The notes under the pieces are model-generated. The model did not search any database and was not told the DNA's origin. It worked only from the letters and a program-made list of their open reading frames with translations. The position numbers and the translations under genes were made by a program. A stretch of DNA of 32,864 nucleotides from Gammaproteobacteria bacterium (GTDB taxonomy: Bacteria > Pseudomonadota > Gammaproteobacteria > UBA6186 > Azoamicaceae), in contig JABDCL010000006.1 in NCBI GenBank assembly GCA_013288135.1, positions 3,752 through 36,615 on the forward strand. The letters are read 5' to 3'. Of this stretch, positions 26,300 to 32,864 are shown piece by piece; position 1 is the stretch's first letter; the number at the start of each line of letters is the position of its first letter.

Positions 26300-26776
26300 A
26301 TGGGACCTAAACTATTAATGTCAGACATTTTTACAACCTCACCCGTATTATCTCGGTTTGTGAGTAAAGTCGAACAATTATCCAAACTTAATAGGGCTGT
26401 ACTCAAAAAATTAGATCCTACTATTGCTAGTCATTGTCGTGTTGCCAACTTACGGGATGGCATTCTTATTCTGACCACCCATTCTCCTATTTGGGGTCAC
26501 AAGCTTCGATTTCAAGGGGCGGAACTTTTAAGTGCCCTAAGAACAGAACCTACATTCTGCTCGATCAAATCGATTCAATCACAGGTTATACCTAAAGAAA
26601 CACGTGAAACACACTCTGCTGCTTTACAAGCACTACCTAAACCCTCTATGTCACCGATCAGTGCTGCCGTGTTACAAGATGCAGCACTGGATATTGAATC
26701 TCCCAAACTAAAACAATCCATGCTCAATTTAGCAAAATGGGGGGTTAAACCGCCGTCACCGGATATAAATAAGTAA
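26300..26776 (+). CDS. dciA: DciA-like DUF721 protein, replicative helicase loader
   Basis: DciA is the ancestral bacterial factor that loads or operates the DnaB helicase. This ~158-residue protein has the DUF721 core at about residues 20-95: [21 protein letters not shown], here just over the first helix and loop, and [21 protein letters not shown] for the second part. The C-terminal tail is Pro/Ser-rich and disordered, as usual. Starts at TTG 26291, ATG 26300 and ATG 26318 are possible; no ribosome site decides, and 26300 is taken. The last 32 bases overlap the convergent lpxC gene. Its position next to secA and lpxC matches the common gammaproteobacterial order, where it is known as an uncharacterised gene between them. 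Confidence 0.85.
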   Translation: MGPKLLMSDIFTTSPVLSRFVSKVEQLSKLNRAVLKKLDPTIASHCRVANLRDGILILTTHSPIWGHKLRFQGAELLSALRTEPTFCSIKSIQSQVIPKETRETHSAALQALPKPSMSPISAAVLQDAALDIESPKLKQSMLNLAKWGVKPPSPDINK

Positions 26777-27653
26777 TCGGAGATGCATCTTCCTCAAAGG
26801 TCACTATTTCCCAGGCCGATTTCTTAGCTAATAACTTCTGCAATAGTCGATTATTCAAGGTATGACCTGATTTAAACCCTCGAAAAGCACCAATCAATCC
26901 TGTCCCTAAAAGATACAAATCCCCCACAGCATCTAGAATTTTATGCTTAACAAGCTCATCTTCATACCGTAATCCATCTTCATTAACAACACGATAATCA
27001 TCTAATACAACAGCATTATCCAAACTACCACCTAATGCCAAGTTATTCGCTCGTAACCACTCATATTCTGAAAGAAAACCGAATGTTCTCGCTCGACTGA
27101 TTTCTTTAACATAAGAGTTGGTTGAAAAATCTAAAGTAGCTTCTTGAATGCTGTTTTTCAAAACAGGATGATCATAATCAAGCGTAAATGAGACTTTAAA
27201 TCCATTAAAGGGTTCTAAACTAACCCATTTATCCCCTTCAGATATCATTACTTTACGTTTTATTCGTAAAAACCGTTTGGGAGCATCTTGCTCTTTTATC
27301 CCAGCAGATTGAAGTAAAAAAACAAACGGCCCAGCACTTCCATCCATAATAGGAACTTCCGCGGCACTCACCTCTACGACAACATTATCAATACCTAATC
27401 CTGCCAAAGCTGATAATAAATGCTCAACTGTGGATACTCGTACACCATTTTTCACTAAAGTGGTGGATAAAGTGGTATCTCCTACATTATCTGTAGAGGC
27501 AGTAATTTCTACTACCGGGTTTAAATCTACTCGTCTAAATACAATCCCAGAATTTACAGGGGCAGGTTTTAAAGTCAAAAACACTTTTTCCCCGGTATGT
27601 AAACCTACTCCCATTGCTCGAATTATGTTTTTTAATGTGCGTTGTTTAATCAC
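26745..27653 (-). CDS. lpxC: UDP-3-O-acyl-N-acetylglucosamine deacetylase LpxC
   Basis: LpxC catalyses the committed, zinc-dependent step of lipid A synthesis. The 302-residue protein has the metal and catalytic residues H78 ([12 protein letters not shown]), H237 and D241 (HKILDAVGD) and H264 (KSGHTLNN), one off the E. coli numbering. The start is GTG 27653, giving [22 protein letters not shown], the family's N-terminus, with GAGGGA upstream. A TTG five codons earlier is less likely. The start lies inside the last codons of ftsZ (8-base overlap), so translation is likely coupled. The C-terminus overlaps dciA by 32 bases in opposite orientation. Confidence 0.97.
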   Translation of the reverse strand: MIKQRTLKNIIRAMGVGLHTGEKVFLTLKPAPVNSGIVFRRVDLNPVVEITASTDNVGDTTLSTTLVKNGVRVSTVEHLLSALAGLGIDNVVVEVSAAEVPIMDGSAGPFVFLLQSAGIKEQDAPKRFLRIKRKVMISEGDKWVSLEPFNGFKVSFTLDYDHPVLKNSIQEATLDFSTNSYVKEISRARTFGFLSEYEWLRANNLALGGSLDNAVVLDDYRVVNEDGLRYEDELVKHKILDAVGDLYLLGTGLIGAFRGFKSGHTLNNRLLQKLLAKKSAWEIVTFEEDASPITYLYPVTAV

Positions 27654-28815
27654 TACCCATTCCCTCAATTACTTTAATATCTTTATCTTTACGTCGTAAA
27701 AAAGCAGGAATATCAAGATATTCCGGATCACGGCGCAATTGAGGTGTGACAGGACGATCTAATTTTGCAGGTTCTTTCGTCGTTTGCACAGGCTGAGAAG
27801 CTCGTAAATCACTGGTTTTTACAGTCTCTGAAATATTGCCTTTACCAACAGCTTTTCCTAAACCCGTAGCAACTAGCGTAACTCTTAGTTCATCTGTCAT
27901 CGAGGGATCAATCACGGTACCCACAATGACTGTGGCATCTTCTGAAGTAAAACTCTTAATAGCATCGCCTACTTCTTCAAATTCAGAAATAGACATATTC
28001 ATTCCAGCCGTTATATTGACTAAAACACCTCTTGCGCCTGCTAAACAAATATCATCTAACAAAGGACTGGAAATAGCAGCTTCAGCAGCTAAGCGAGCAC
28101 GATTTTCTCCGGACGCAACCCCGGTGCCCATCATGGCAACACCCATTTCAGACATCACTGTGCGCACATCAGCAAAATCAACATTGATAAGCCCTGGGCG
28201 AGTGATAAGCTCAGAAATTCCTTGCACAGCACCTAATAATACGTTATTTGCAGCTTTAAAAGCATCGAGTAAAGTAATCTCTCTCCCTAAAACACTTAAT
28301 AACTTTTGATTTGGAATCGTAATCAAAGAATCTACGACTTGGCTTAATTTGTGAATGCCTTCTTCCGCAAATTGCATGCGCTTTCTGCCTTCAAAAGGAA
28401 AAGGTTTAGTAACGACAGCAACTGTTAACGCGCCTAATTCTTTAGCAATTTCGGCAATAATAGGTGCAGCACCAGTACCAGTACCTCCTCCAAAACCTGC
28501 CGTAATAAATACGAGATCAGCGCCTTCTAATATATCGCGTATTCGATCTCTGTCTTCCAATGCACTTTGACGGCCCACTTCTGGATTTGCACCTGCGCCT
28601 AAACCTTTAGTAATATTTGTCCCCAACTGTAATACTAAACCTGGCATATCATCTTCTAAAGCTTGCCTATCTGTATTAGCACGAATAAATTCCACGCCCA
28701 TGATATTGGCAGAAAGCATATGCTTAATAGCGTTACCCCCTCCGCCGCCAACGCCAATTACTTTGATAATTGCGTTTTGTGGAAAACTATCGGTCAATTC
28801 GAACATGTTAGACAT
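27646..28815 (-). CDS. ftsZ: Cell division protein FtsZ
   Basis: FtsZ is the tubulin-like GTPase that forms the division ring. The 389-residue protein contains the tubulin signature GGGTGTG at residues 109-115, the T7 loop NVDFADVR (211-218), a variable linker, and the conserved C-terminal peptide [14 protein letters not shown] (363-376) that binds FtsA and ZipA. After that peptide 13 extra residues follow, ending EGMGSD, a little longer than usual. GAGGAG at the right spacing supports ATG 28815. It is 20 bases from ftsA and overlaps lpxC. Confidence 0.98.
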   Translation of the reverse strand: MSNMFELTDSFPQNAIIKVIGVGGGGGNAIKHMLSANIMGVEFIRANTDRQALEDDMPGLVLQLGTNITKGLGAGANPEVGRQSALEDRDRIRDILEGADLVFITAGFGGGTGTGAAPIIAEIAKELGALTVAVVTKPFPFEGRKRMQFAEEGIHKLSQVVDSLITIPNQKLLSVLGREITLLDAFKAANNVLLGAVQGISELITRPGLINVDFADVRTVMSEMGVAMMGTGVASGENRARLAAEAAISSPLLDDICLAGARGVLVNITAGMNMSISEFEEVGDAIKSFTSEDATVIVGTVIDPSMTDELRVTLVATGLGKAVGKGNISETVKTSDLRASQPVQTTKEPAKLDRPVTPQLRRDPEYLDIPAFLRRKDKDIKVIEGMGSD

Positions 28816-28835
28816 GCTAGGTGCTCCTCAATAAG

Positions 28836-30071
28836 TTAAAAATTCCCCTGGAACCAACTTTTCATCCGTCCGAAAAAGCCATTAAAGCCCTGATTAGAAA
28901 TCAAATCTGTTTGACGCTGTTTCTGACTTTGATTTCCGTGAATTAAAAGTCCAACTCCAGTGGAATAAATAGGATTTCTGACAATATCGACTAAACCATA
29001 AACATCTCTAGGTACGCCTAAACGCGAAGGCATGTTAAAAATCTCTTCTGAAAGTTCAACAACCCCTTCCATGCGCGCACTACCACCGGTTACAACAATA
29101 CCCGAACCTATGAGCTCTTCTAAACCACTGCGGCGGATCTCAGCCAATACCAATGAAAATAATTCTTCATAACGGGGTTCTACAATTTCTGCCAGCATCA
29201 TTCGAGAAAAACGTCGCGCCGCTCGATCTTCTTGGGTGGGTACTTCAAAAAGTTCATCGGTACTCGTTAATTTAGTGGATGCGCATGCATATTGAATTTT
29301 AACAATTTCAGCAGAAGGCGTTGGCAAACGAAGTGCTACAGCAATATCATTAGTGACTTGATCACCCGCAACTGGAATTACTGCTGTGTGACGAATTGCC
29401 CCATCCGTAAAAATAGCAATATCTGTCGTACCACCACCAATATCAATGAGACAAACACCCAGCTGCTTTTCATCCTCCGTGAGTACGGCATAACTTGAAG
29501 CAAGTTGTTCTAAAATAATATCTTGAACTTCTAAACCACAACGATGAATACACTTCACGATATTTTGAGCTGCACTGACAGCACCTGACACCATATGTAC
29601 TTTTACTTCCAACCGTACACCAGACATTCCAAGAGGTTCACGGATCCCTGTCTGACCGTCAATAGTATATTCTTGTGGTAAAACATGAAGGATTTTTTGA
29701 TCAGCCGGAATGGCAACTGCTTTTGCTGTTTCAATGACTCGCTCAACATCTTGCTCAGTCACTTCTTGATCACGAATTGCAACAATACCATTAGAATTAA
29801 AACTTCGAATATGACTTCCAGCAATACCGGTAACAACCGAATGAATCTGACAACCTGCCATCGCTTTAGCTTCCTCAACAGCACATTGCATCGAGCGTAC
29901 TGTAGAGTCTATGTTAACAACAACACCTTTCTTTAATCCTCGTGAGGGATGGCAACCAACACCAATAATATCGATTTCGCCTTCAGGCGTTACTTCACCA
30001 ATGATGGCCACCACTTTGGAAGTACCAATATCGAGCCCTACAATTAAATTTTTATCCAGTTTATTGGGCAT
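28836..30071 (-). CDS. ftsA: Cell division protein FtsA
   Basis: FtsA is the actin-like protein that ties the FtsZ ring to the membrane. The 411-residue protein shows the nucleotide-binding phosphate loops LIVGLDIGTSKVVAI (N-terminus) and LIDIGGGTTDIAIF, the SHS2-like 1C domain, and the C-terminal amphipathic membrane-binding helix (FNGFFGRMKSWFQGNF). ATG 30071 lies 28 bases after the ftsQ stop. Order ftsQ-ftsA-ftsZ is the normal dcw end. Confidence 0.98.
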   Translation of the reverse strand: MPNKLDKNLIVGLDIGTSKVVAIIGEVTPEGEIDIIGVGCHPSRGLKKGVVVNIDSTVRSMQCAVEEAKAMAGCQIHSVVTGIAGSHIRSFNSNGIVAIRDQEVTEQDVERVIETAKAVAIPADQKILHVLPQEYTIDGQTGIREPLGMSGVRLEVKVHMVSGAVSAAQNIVKCIHRCGLEVQDIILEQLASSYAVLTEDEKQLGVCLIDIGGGTTDIAIFTDGAIRHTAVIPVAGDQVTNDIAVALRLPTPSAEIVKIQYACASTKLTSTDELFEVPTQEDRAARRFSRMMLAEIVEPRYEELFSLVLAEIRRSGLEELIGSGIVVTGGSARMEGVVELSEEIFNMPSRLGVPRDVYGLVDIVRNPIYSTGVGLLIHGNQSQKQRQTDLISNQGFNGFFGRMKSWFQGNF

Positions 30072-30098
30072 TTTGAGCTACAACCTCCACTTAAATAC

Positions 30099-30800
30099 TT
30101 AAACACCTGTTTTCCAACCAATAGCTAATCCATTGGTATACCGTAAATCTACATAAGCAATCTTTGATATCAAGGTCTGCAACTTAACTTGGTATGCTAA
30201 CACAAATTTAGTTAATCTCTCATTCAACTCTGCTTTACCTAGTATAATAGCGATTCCGTTATTCAACCTCATCTGCCAAGTCCCATTAGGGGCCAAATTT
30301 AACTCTACCACTGATAATCCAATAGGCCCAAGTTTCTCTAACACTGCATGATACTGTTGCAACATTTCTTTAGCCCTTTCTTTTGGGCCATTAAACCGGG
30401 GTAATTGACCCGGAATCGTGCTTTTATCAGGAAAAAAAATTAACCCCTCTGTATTTAAAACCCCCTCTTCTCCAAAACGCGCCTGAGGCACTTGCTCCTG
30501 AATAGAAACCAAGATTCGAGCTGGCCACACACGCCTTACTGAAGCAGAAGCAACCCAAGGCAGACGAGTGATGCTTTGCTGCACCCCCTCAATATCTACC
30601 CAAAAGAAACCTTTGTCTAAATGAGTTTGACAAGCCTCTGCGATATCAGATTCAGTCACTCGCTTTAATTCATCCTGAACTTCAATAGCAAGGATTGGAA
30701 AGCGTCCAGGATATTGGGACCATAGTATAATCGCTACCACTCCCCCTGCAATGATCCCTAACAACAAAATAGAGGATACTATTCGCATCCATCTTGTCAT
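30099..30800 (-). CDS. ftsQ: Cell division protein FtsQ
   Basis: FtsQ is a bitopic membrane protein that links early and late divisome proteins through FtsB and FtsL. The 233-residue protein has one N-terminal membrane segment (residues ~7-27), then the POTRA domain (FPILAIEVQDELKRV) and the beta domain with WPARILVSIQEQVPQARFGE. The C-terminal end YVDLRYTNGLAIGWK is diagnostic. It is the first gene of the group here. The ddl and murB genes that usually precede it are absent; upstream lie about 280 bases and then a transporter on the other strand. Confidence 0.95.
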   Translation of the reverse strand: MTRWMRIVSSILLLGIIAGGVVAIILWSQYPGRFPILAIEVQDELKRVTESDIAEACQTHLDKGFFWVDIEGVQQSITRLPWVASASVRRVWPARILVSIQEQVPQARFGEEGVLNTEGLIFFPDKSTIPGQLPRFNGPKERAKEMLQQYHAVLEKLGPIGLSVVELNLAPNGTWQMRLNNGIAIILGKAELNERLTKFVLAYQVKLQTLISKIAYVDLRYTNGLAIGWKTGV

Positions 30801-31081
30801 ATGTTATCCGCCTTTCCTATTCAAGCCTCACCTAACTTCATCGGTCCTAACCACTACTACTTCCTACAAAGCGATCATTCTACTCGATTCCTCTTTGATT
30901 CACACCCCTATCTCTATTCTAATTAAACAAAGTTACTTACTAAATATAAATATGTATGACTCTTCTCTATTCTACAAATTTTACGACTCTGCAAACTATA
31001 CCAGCATTTAACGATACTTTGTGTTAAATTAAGGGTTGCCAAGTTTTTTTGTTCATATTCAGATCCCATAGGGAGTTGAAA

Positions 31082-32434
31082 ATGAGACCCAATACTTTTT
31101 CTGTTCTAAAACGTGAACACAAAGAAGCCATAGGACTTCTTCAGATCGGGACTTTTCTTGAATATTTTGATCTGATGCTCTATGTCCATATGGCATTTCT
31201 CCTCAATGATATTTTCTTTCCAAAAACAGATCCTCATACAGCAGCTCTTCTAACCGCTTTTGCTTTTTGTTCTACCTATGTCTTGAGACCTATTGGCGGT
31301 TTATTTTTTGGTTTTATTGGTGATTATATTGGCAGAAAAATGACCGTTATTATCAGTAGTATGATGATGGGACTTTCTTGTATCCTAATGGCCAGCCTTC
31401 CTACTTACGCCGAAATTGGAATCACTGCCGCATGGGGCGTTACATTTTGTCGCATTCTTCAGGGGTTAGCCTGTCAAGGAGAAATTATCGGTGCAGAAAT
31501 TTATTTAATTGAAATAACAAAACCACCTTTACGTTACCCTATTGTTGCATTCTGTTCATTTTTTGCTTCTTTGGGTGGCATGCTAGCCCTAGGTTTAACA
31601 GTGCTTCTCTTTTTTCTCAAAATTGATTGGCGTCTTGCGTTTTGGATAGGTGCTGGTATCTCATCTATTGGATTTATAGCAAGAACTCGCCTTCGAGAAA
31701 CGCCTGAATTTTTAAAAATGAAAGCACGTCGACAACTAGAAAAAAGCTTGGAAAAAAATACAAGCTCAATAATATTAACTCAAGGGAATGGGACAGGGAA
31801 TGAAAAAATTAACAAATCCACACTAATGGCCTACTTTTTAATTTCTTGTGGTTATCCTGCTTGTTTTTATTTGGCTTACATGCATTTTGGTACAATACTA
31901 AAAACAGACTATGGTTACACAAGCGAACAACTCATTCATCATAATTTTATATTGTCAGTCGTTCAATGCCTTAGCTTTTTAGGTTATTCATTGCTGAGTT
32001 ATGTCATCAATCCCCTAAAAATTCTAAAATATAGACTACTCATTTTTCTCCCTATTATTGCTTTATATCCTTACTGGCTATCGATCATTGATGCCCCTAT
32101 GCAATTATTACTATTTCAAATCGCTATCATAGCTCTAGGTATTATGGATGTTCCAGCAGCGGGGATTATGATGAATCATTTCCCTGTTTTAAAGAGATTT
32201 CTCAGTACCAGCCTGGCTTATGCTTTTTCAAGAATGTTTATTTATGTTTTGACTTCTTTTGGTTTTGTTTATCTCACAGACATGTTTAGCGATTGGGGAA
32301 TATGGTTCATTATGTTGTTTTTATGTCTTGGATTTGGCTGGTCTATTCGTTATTTTGAACAACTGGAAGGATTAATCAAACGCTCTTTCGTTTCTACACT
32401 CTGGCTTAAATTACAAGATCGATTCTCAATTTAA
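31082..32434 (+). CDS. MFS transporter of the metabolite:proton symporter (MHS) type
   Basis: This 450-residue protein has about 12 membrane segments and resembles ProP/ShiA-type MHS transporters: EYFDLMLYVHMAFLL in helix 1, motif A GFIGDYIGRKMTV, and RLRETPEFLKM after helix 6, all typical of that group. The substrate is unknown; relatives take up dicarboxylates, amino acids or osmolytes. ATG 31082 has AGGGAG six bases upstream and matches the family start; a longer frame from TTG 31049 is rejected. It stands divergent from ftsQ and convergent to a proline-rich orphan gene. Confidence 0.92.
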   Translation: MRPNTFSVLKREHKEAIGLLQIGTFLEYFDLMLYVHMAFLLNDIFFPKTDPHTAALLTAFAFCSTYVLRPIGGLFFGFIGDYIGRKMTVIISSMMMGLSCILMASLPTYAEIGITAAWGVTFCRILQGLACQGEIIGAEIYLIEITKPPLRYPIVAFCSFFASLGGMLALGLTVLLFFLKIDWRLAFWIGAGISSIGFIARTRLRETPEFLKMKARRQLEKSLEKNTSSIILTQGNGTGNEKINKSTLMAYFLISCGYPACFYLAYMHFGTILKTDYGYTSEQLIHHNFILSVVQCLSFLGYSLLSYVINPLKILKYRLLIFLPIIALYPYWLSIIDAPMQLLLFQIAIIALGIMDVPAAGIMMNHFPVLKRFLSTSLAYAFSRMFIYVLTSFGFVYLTDMFSDWGIWFIMLFLCLGFGWSIRYFEQLEGLIKRSFVSTLWLKLQDRFSI

Positions 32435-32459
32435 AGTATAGATTTCTAATACTAAAATA

Positions 32460-32493
32460 TTAATAAAAAAGGGTAGATTTTACATCTACCCTT
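32460..32493 (-). terminator. Rho-independent terminator of the proline-rich protein gene
   Basis: AAGGGTAGAT (32469-32478) and ATCTACCCTT (32484-32493) form a perfect 10-bp stem with a 5-base loop. On the reverse strand it is followed by TTTTTTATTA, so it is a good terminator for the leftward gene ending at 32513. It lies 35 bases after the MFS stop on the other strand, without a T-run on that side. Confidence 0.75.
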
Positions 32494-32512
32494 CTAGCTC
32501 TTGAAAAGAAAC

Positions 32513-32864
32513 TTATTCCGGACGCTTCTTAGGAGCAGCCCCGTCTGCAGCAGGAGCAGAAGTTCCTGAAGAAACACTCGCATGTAGTGATTCTCGTCTC
32601 ATCCTTTCAATACCTAAGGAAGCTAGTATTAAAGGAGGCTTCCCTTCTCTCTGCCGCTTCACATCATCCTCAGCCATTTGATTTAGTTCTGCATCTGTCG
32701 CAGTTGGCAACTTTAATAAAAGTGCCTGCGCCTTCAATTGTTCAGCAGACAGTGGAGGCCGTGGAGGCGGTGGAGGCCTTCTTTCTGGATGTCGACTGAA
32801 TATTTCCTCTTGTAGAACATTAGCTAATATACGACTACCTGTATGGCTACCTTCACTATTTTTC
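32513..32864 (-). CDS. Proline-rich hypothetical protein (5' partial)
   Basis: The open frame enters from the right edge without an in-frame stop and ends at 32513, leaving about 116 visible C-terminal residues. It reads GSHTGSRILANVLQEEIFSR, a polyproline patch (RRPPPPPRPP), an amphipathic stretch with Leu/Ala repeats (LSAEQLKAQALLLKLPT), an acidic and basic helix (LNQMAEDDVKRQREGKPP), and a low-complexity tail ending SAPAADGAAPKKRPE. Not a recognised family. The TTG at 32737 is internal and not the start. Ser/Ala/Pro-rich ends like this also occur in the 664-residue protein of this window, so both could be lineage-specific or secreted proteins. A terminator follows. Confidence 0.7.
   Translation of the reverse strand, partial: KNSEGSHTGSRILANVLQEEIFSRHPERRPPPPPRPPLSAEQLKAQALLLKLPTATDAELNQMAEDDVKRQREGKPPLILASLGIERMRRESLHASVSSGTSAPAADGAAPKKRPE

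Noticed and set aside
27836-28309. 157-residue open frame antisense to ftsZ
   Set aside because: It mirrors the ftsZ codon pattern and has a Ser/Thr/Pro composition typical of a shadow frame.
30751-31011. Open frame of 86 residues across the ftsQ start and upstream gap, possible ddl or murB remnant
   Set aside because: No recognisable residues of Ddl or MurB on either strand; treated as non-coding promoter region.

Overview
The window looks like a chromosomal segment of an AT-rich gammaproteobacterium, most likely a Legionellales-type (Legionella/Coxiella/Berkiella-like) organism. This is an inference from gene content: a sufBCDS-U-T operon with a NifU-type scaffold, the division cluster ftsQ-ftsA-ftsZ-lpxC with DciA and secA, a PHA storage set, several MFS and DMT transporters of the kind common in host-associated lineages, and large orphan proteins with low-complexity tails. 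No rRNA, tRNA, CRISPR array or insertion sequence was recognised.

Layout. (1) 1-4901: Fe-S assembly operon sufB(partial)-sufC-sufD-sufS-sufU-sufT. It carries three apparent lesions: one extra G in an 8-G run inside the SufC signature motif, loss of the SufD N-terminal domain at the sufC/sufD junction, and an out-of-frame deletion of about 40 codons in sufS. (2) 4898-9635: an accessory block between sufT and a Rieske ferredoxin gene. It holds an AAA/DUF4143 ATPase, a 664-residue orphan protein ending in a HicA-like domain and flanked by 73-bp direct repeats, and a HEPN/MNT toxin-antitoxin pair. (3) 9656-12360: Rieske ferredoxin, an orphan 167-residue protein, and proS. (4) 12365-20472: two divergent EamA transporters with a candidate operator between them, acylphosphatase, wrbA, hda, an MFS transporter, an M50 protease, grxD, sodB and argD. 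(5) 20522-23361: PHA storage genes phaR, a phasin and, convergent to them, phaC. (6) 23558-30800: secA, dciA (opposite strand), lpxC, ftsZ, ftsA, ftsQ. (7) 31082-32864: a metabolite:proton symporter-type MFS protein and the C-terminal end of a proline-rich orphan protein.

How the parts work together. The suf genes encode a cluster-assembly scaffold and sulfur donor whose present integrity is doubtful, so the cell may rely on another system such as Isc, which is not visible here. GrxD (a CGFS glutaredoxin) and the Rieske protein are natural partners or clients of Fe-S assembly. PhaR, phasin and PhaC together control and build PHA granules, but the monomer-supply genes are elsewhere. FtsQ, FtsA and FtsZ build the division ring, LpxC commits lipid A synthesis, SecA drives export, and Hda and DciA act in replication control. 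The small palindromes scattered between genes (GGTGT-CTG-ACACC and GGGGT-CTG-ACCCC types) look like REP-type repeats.

The most interesting parts are the accessory block (HicA-like domain in a large protein, flanking repeats carrying an extended -10 promoter, HEPN/MNT pair) and the decaying or mis-assembled suf operon.
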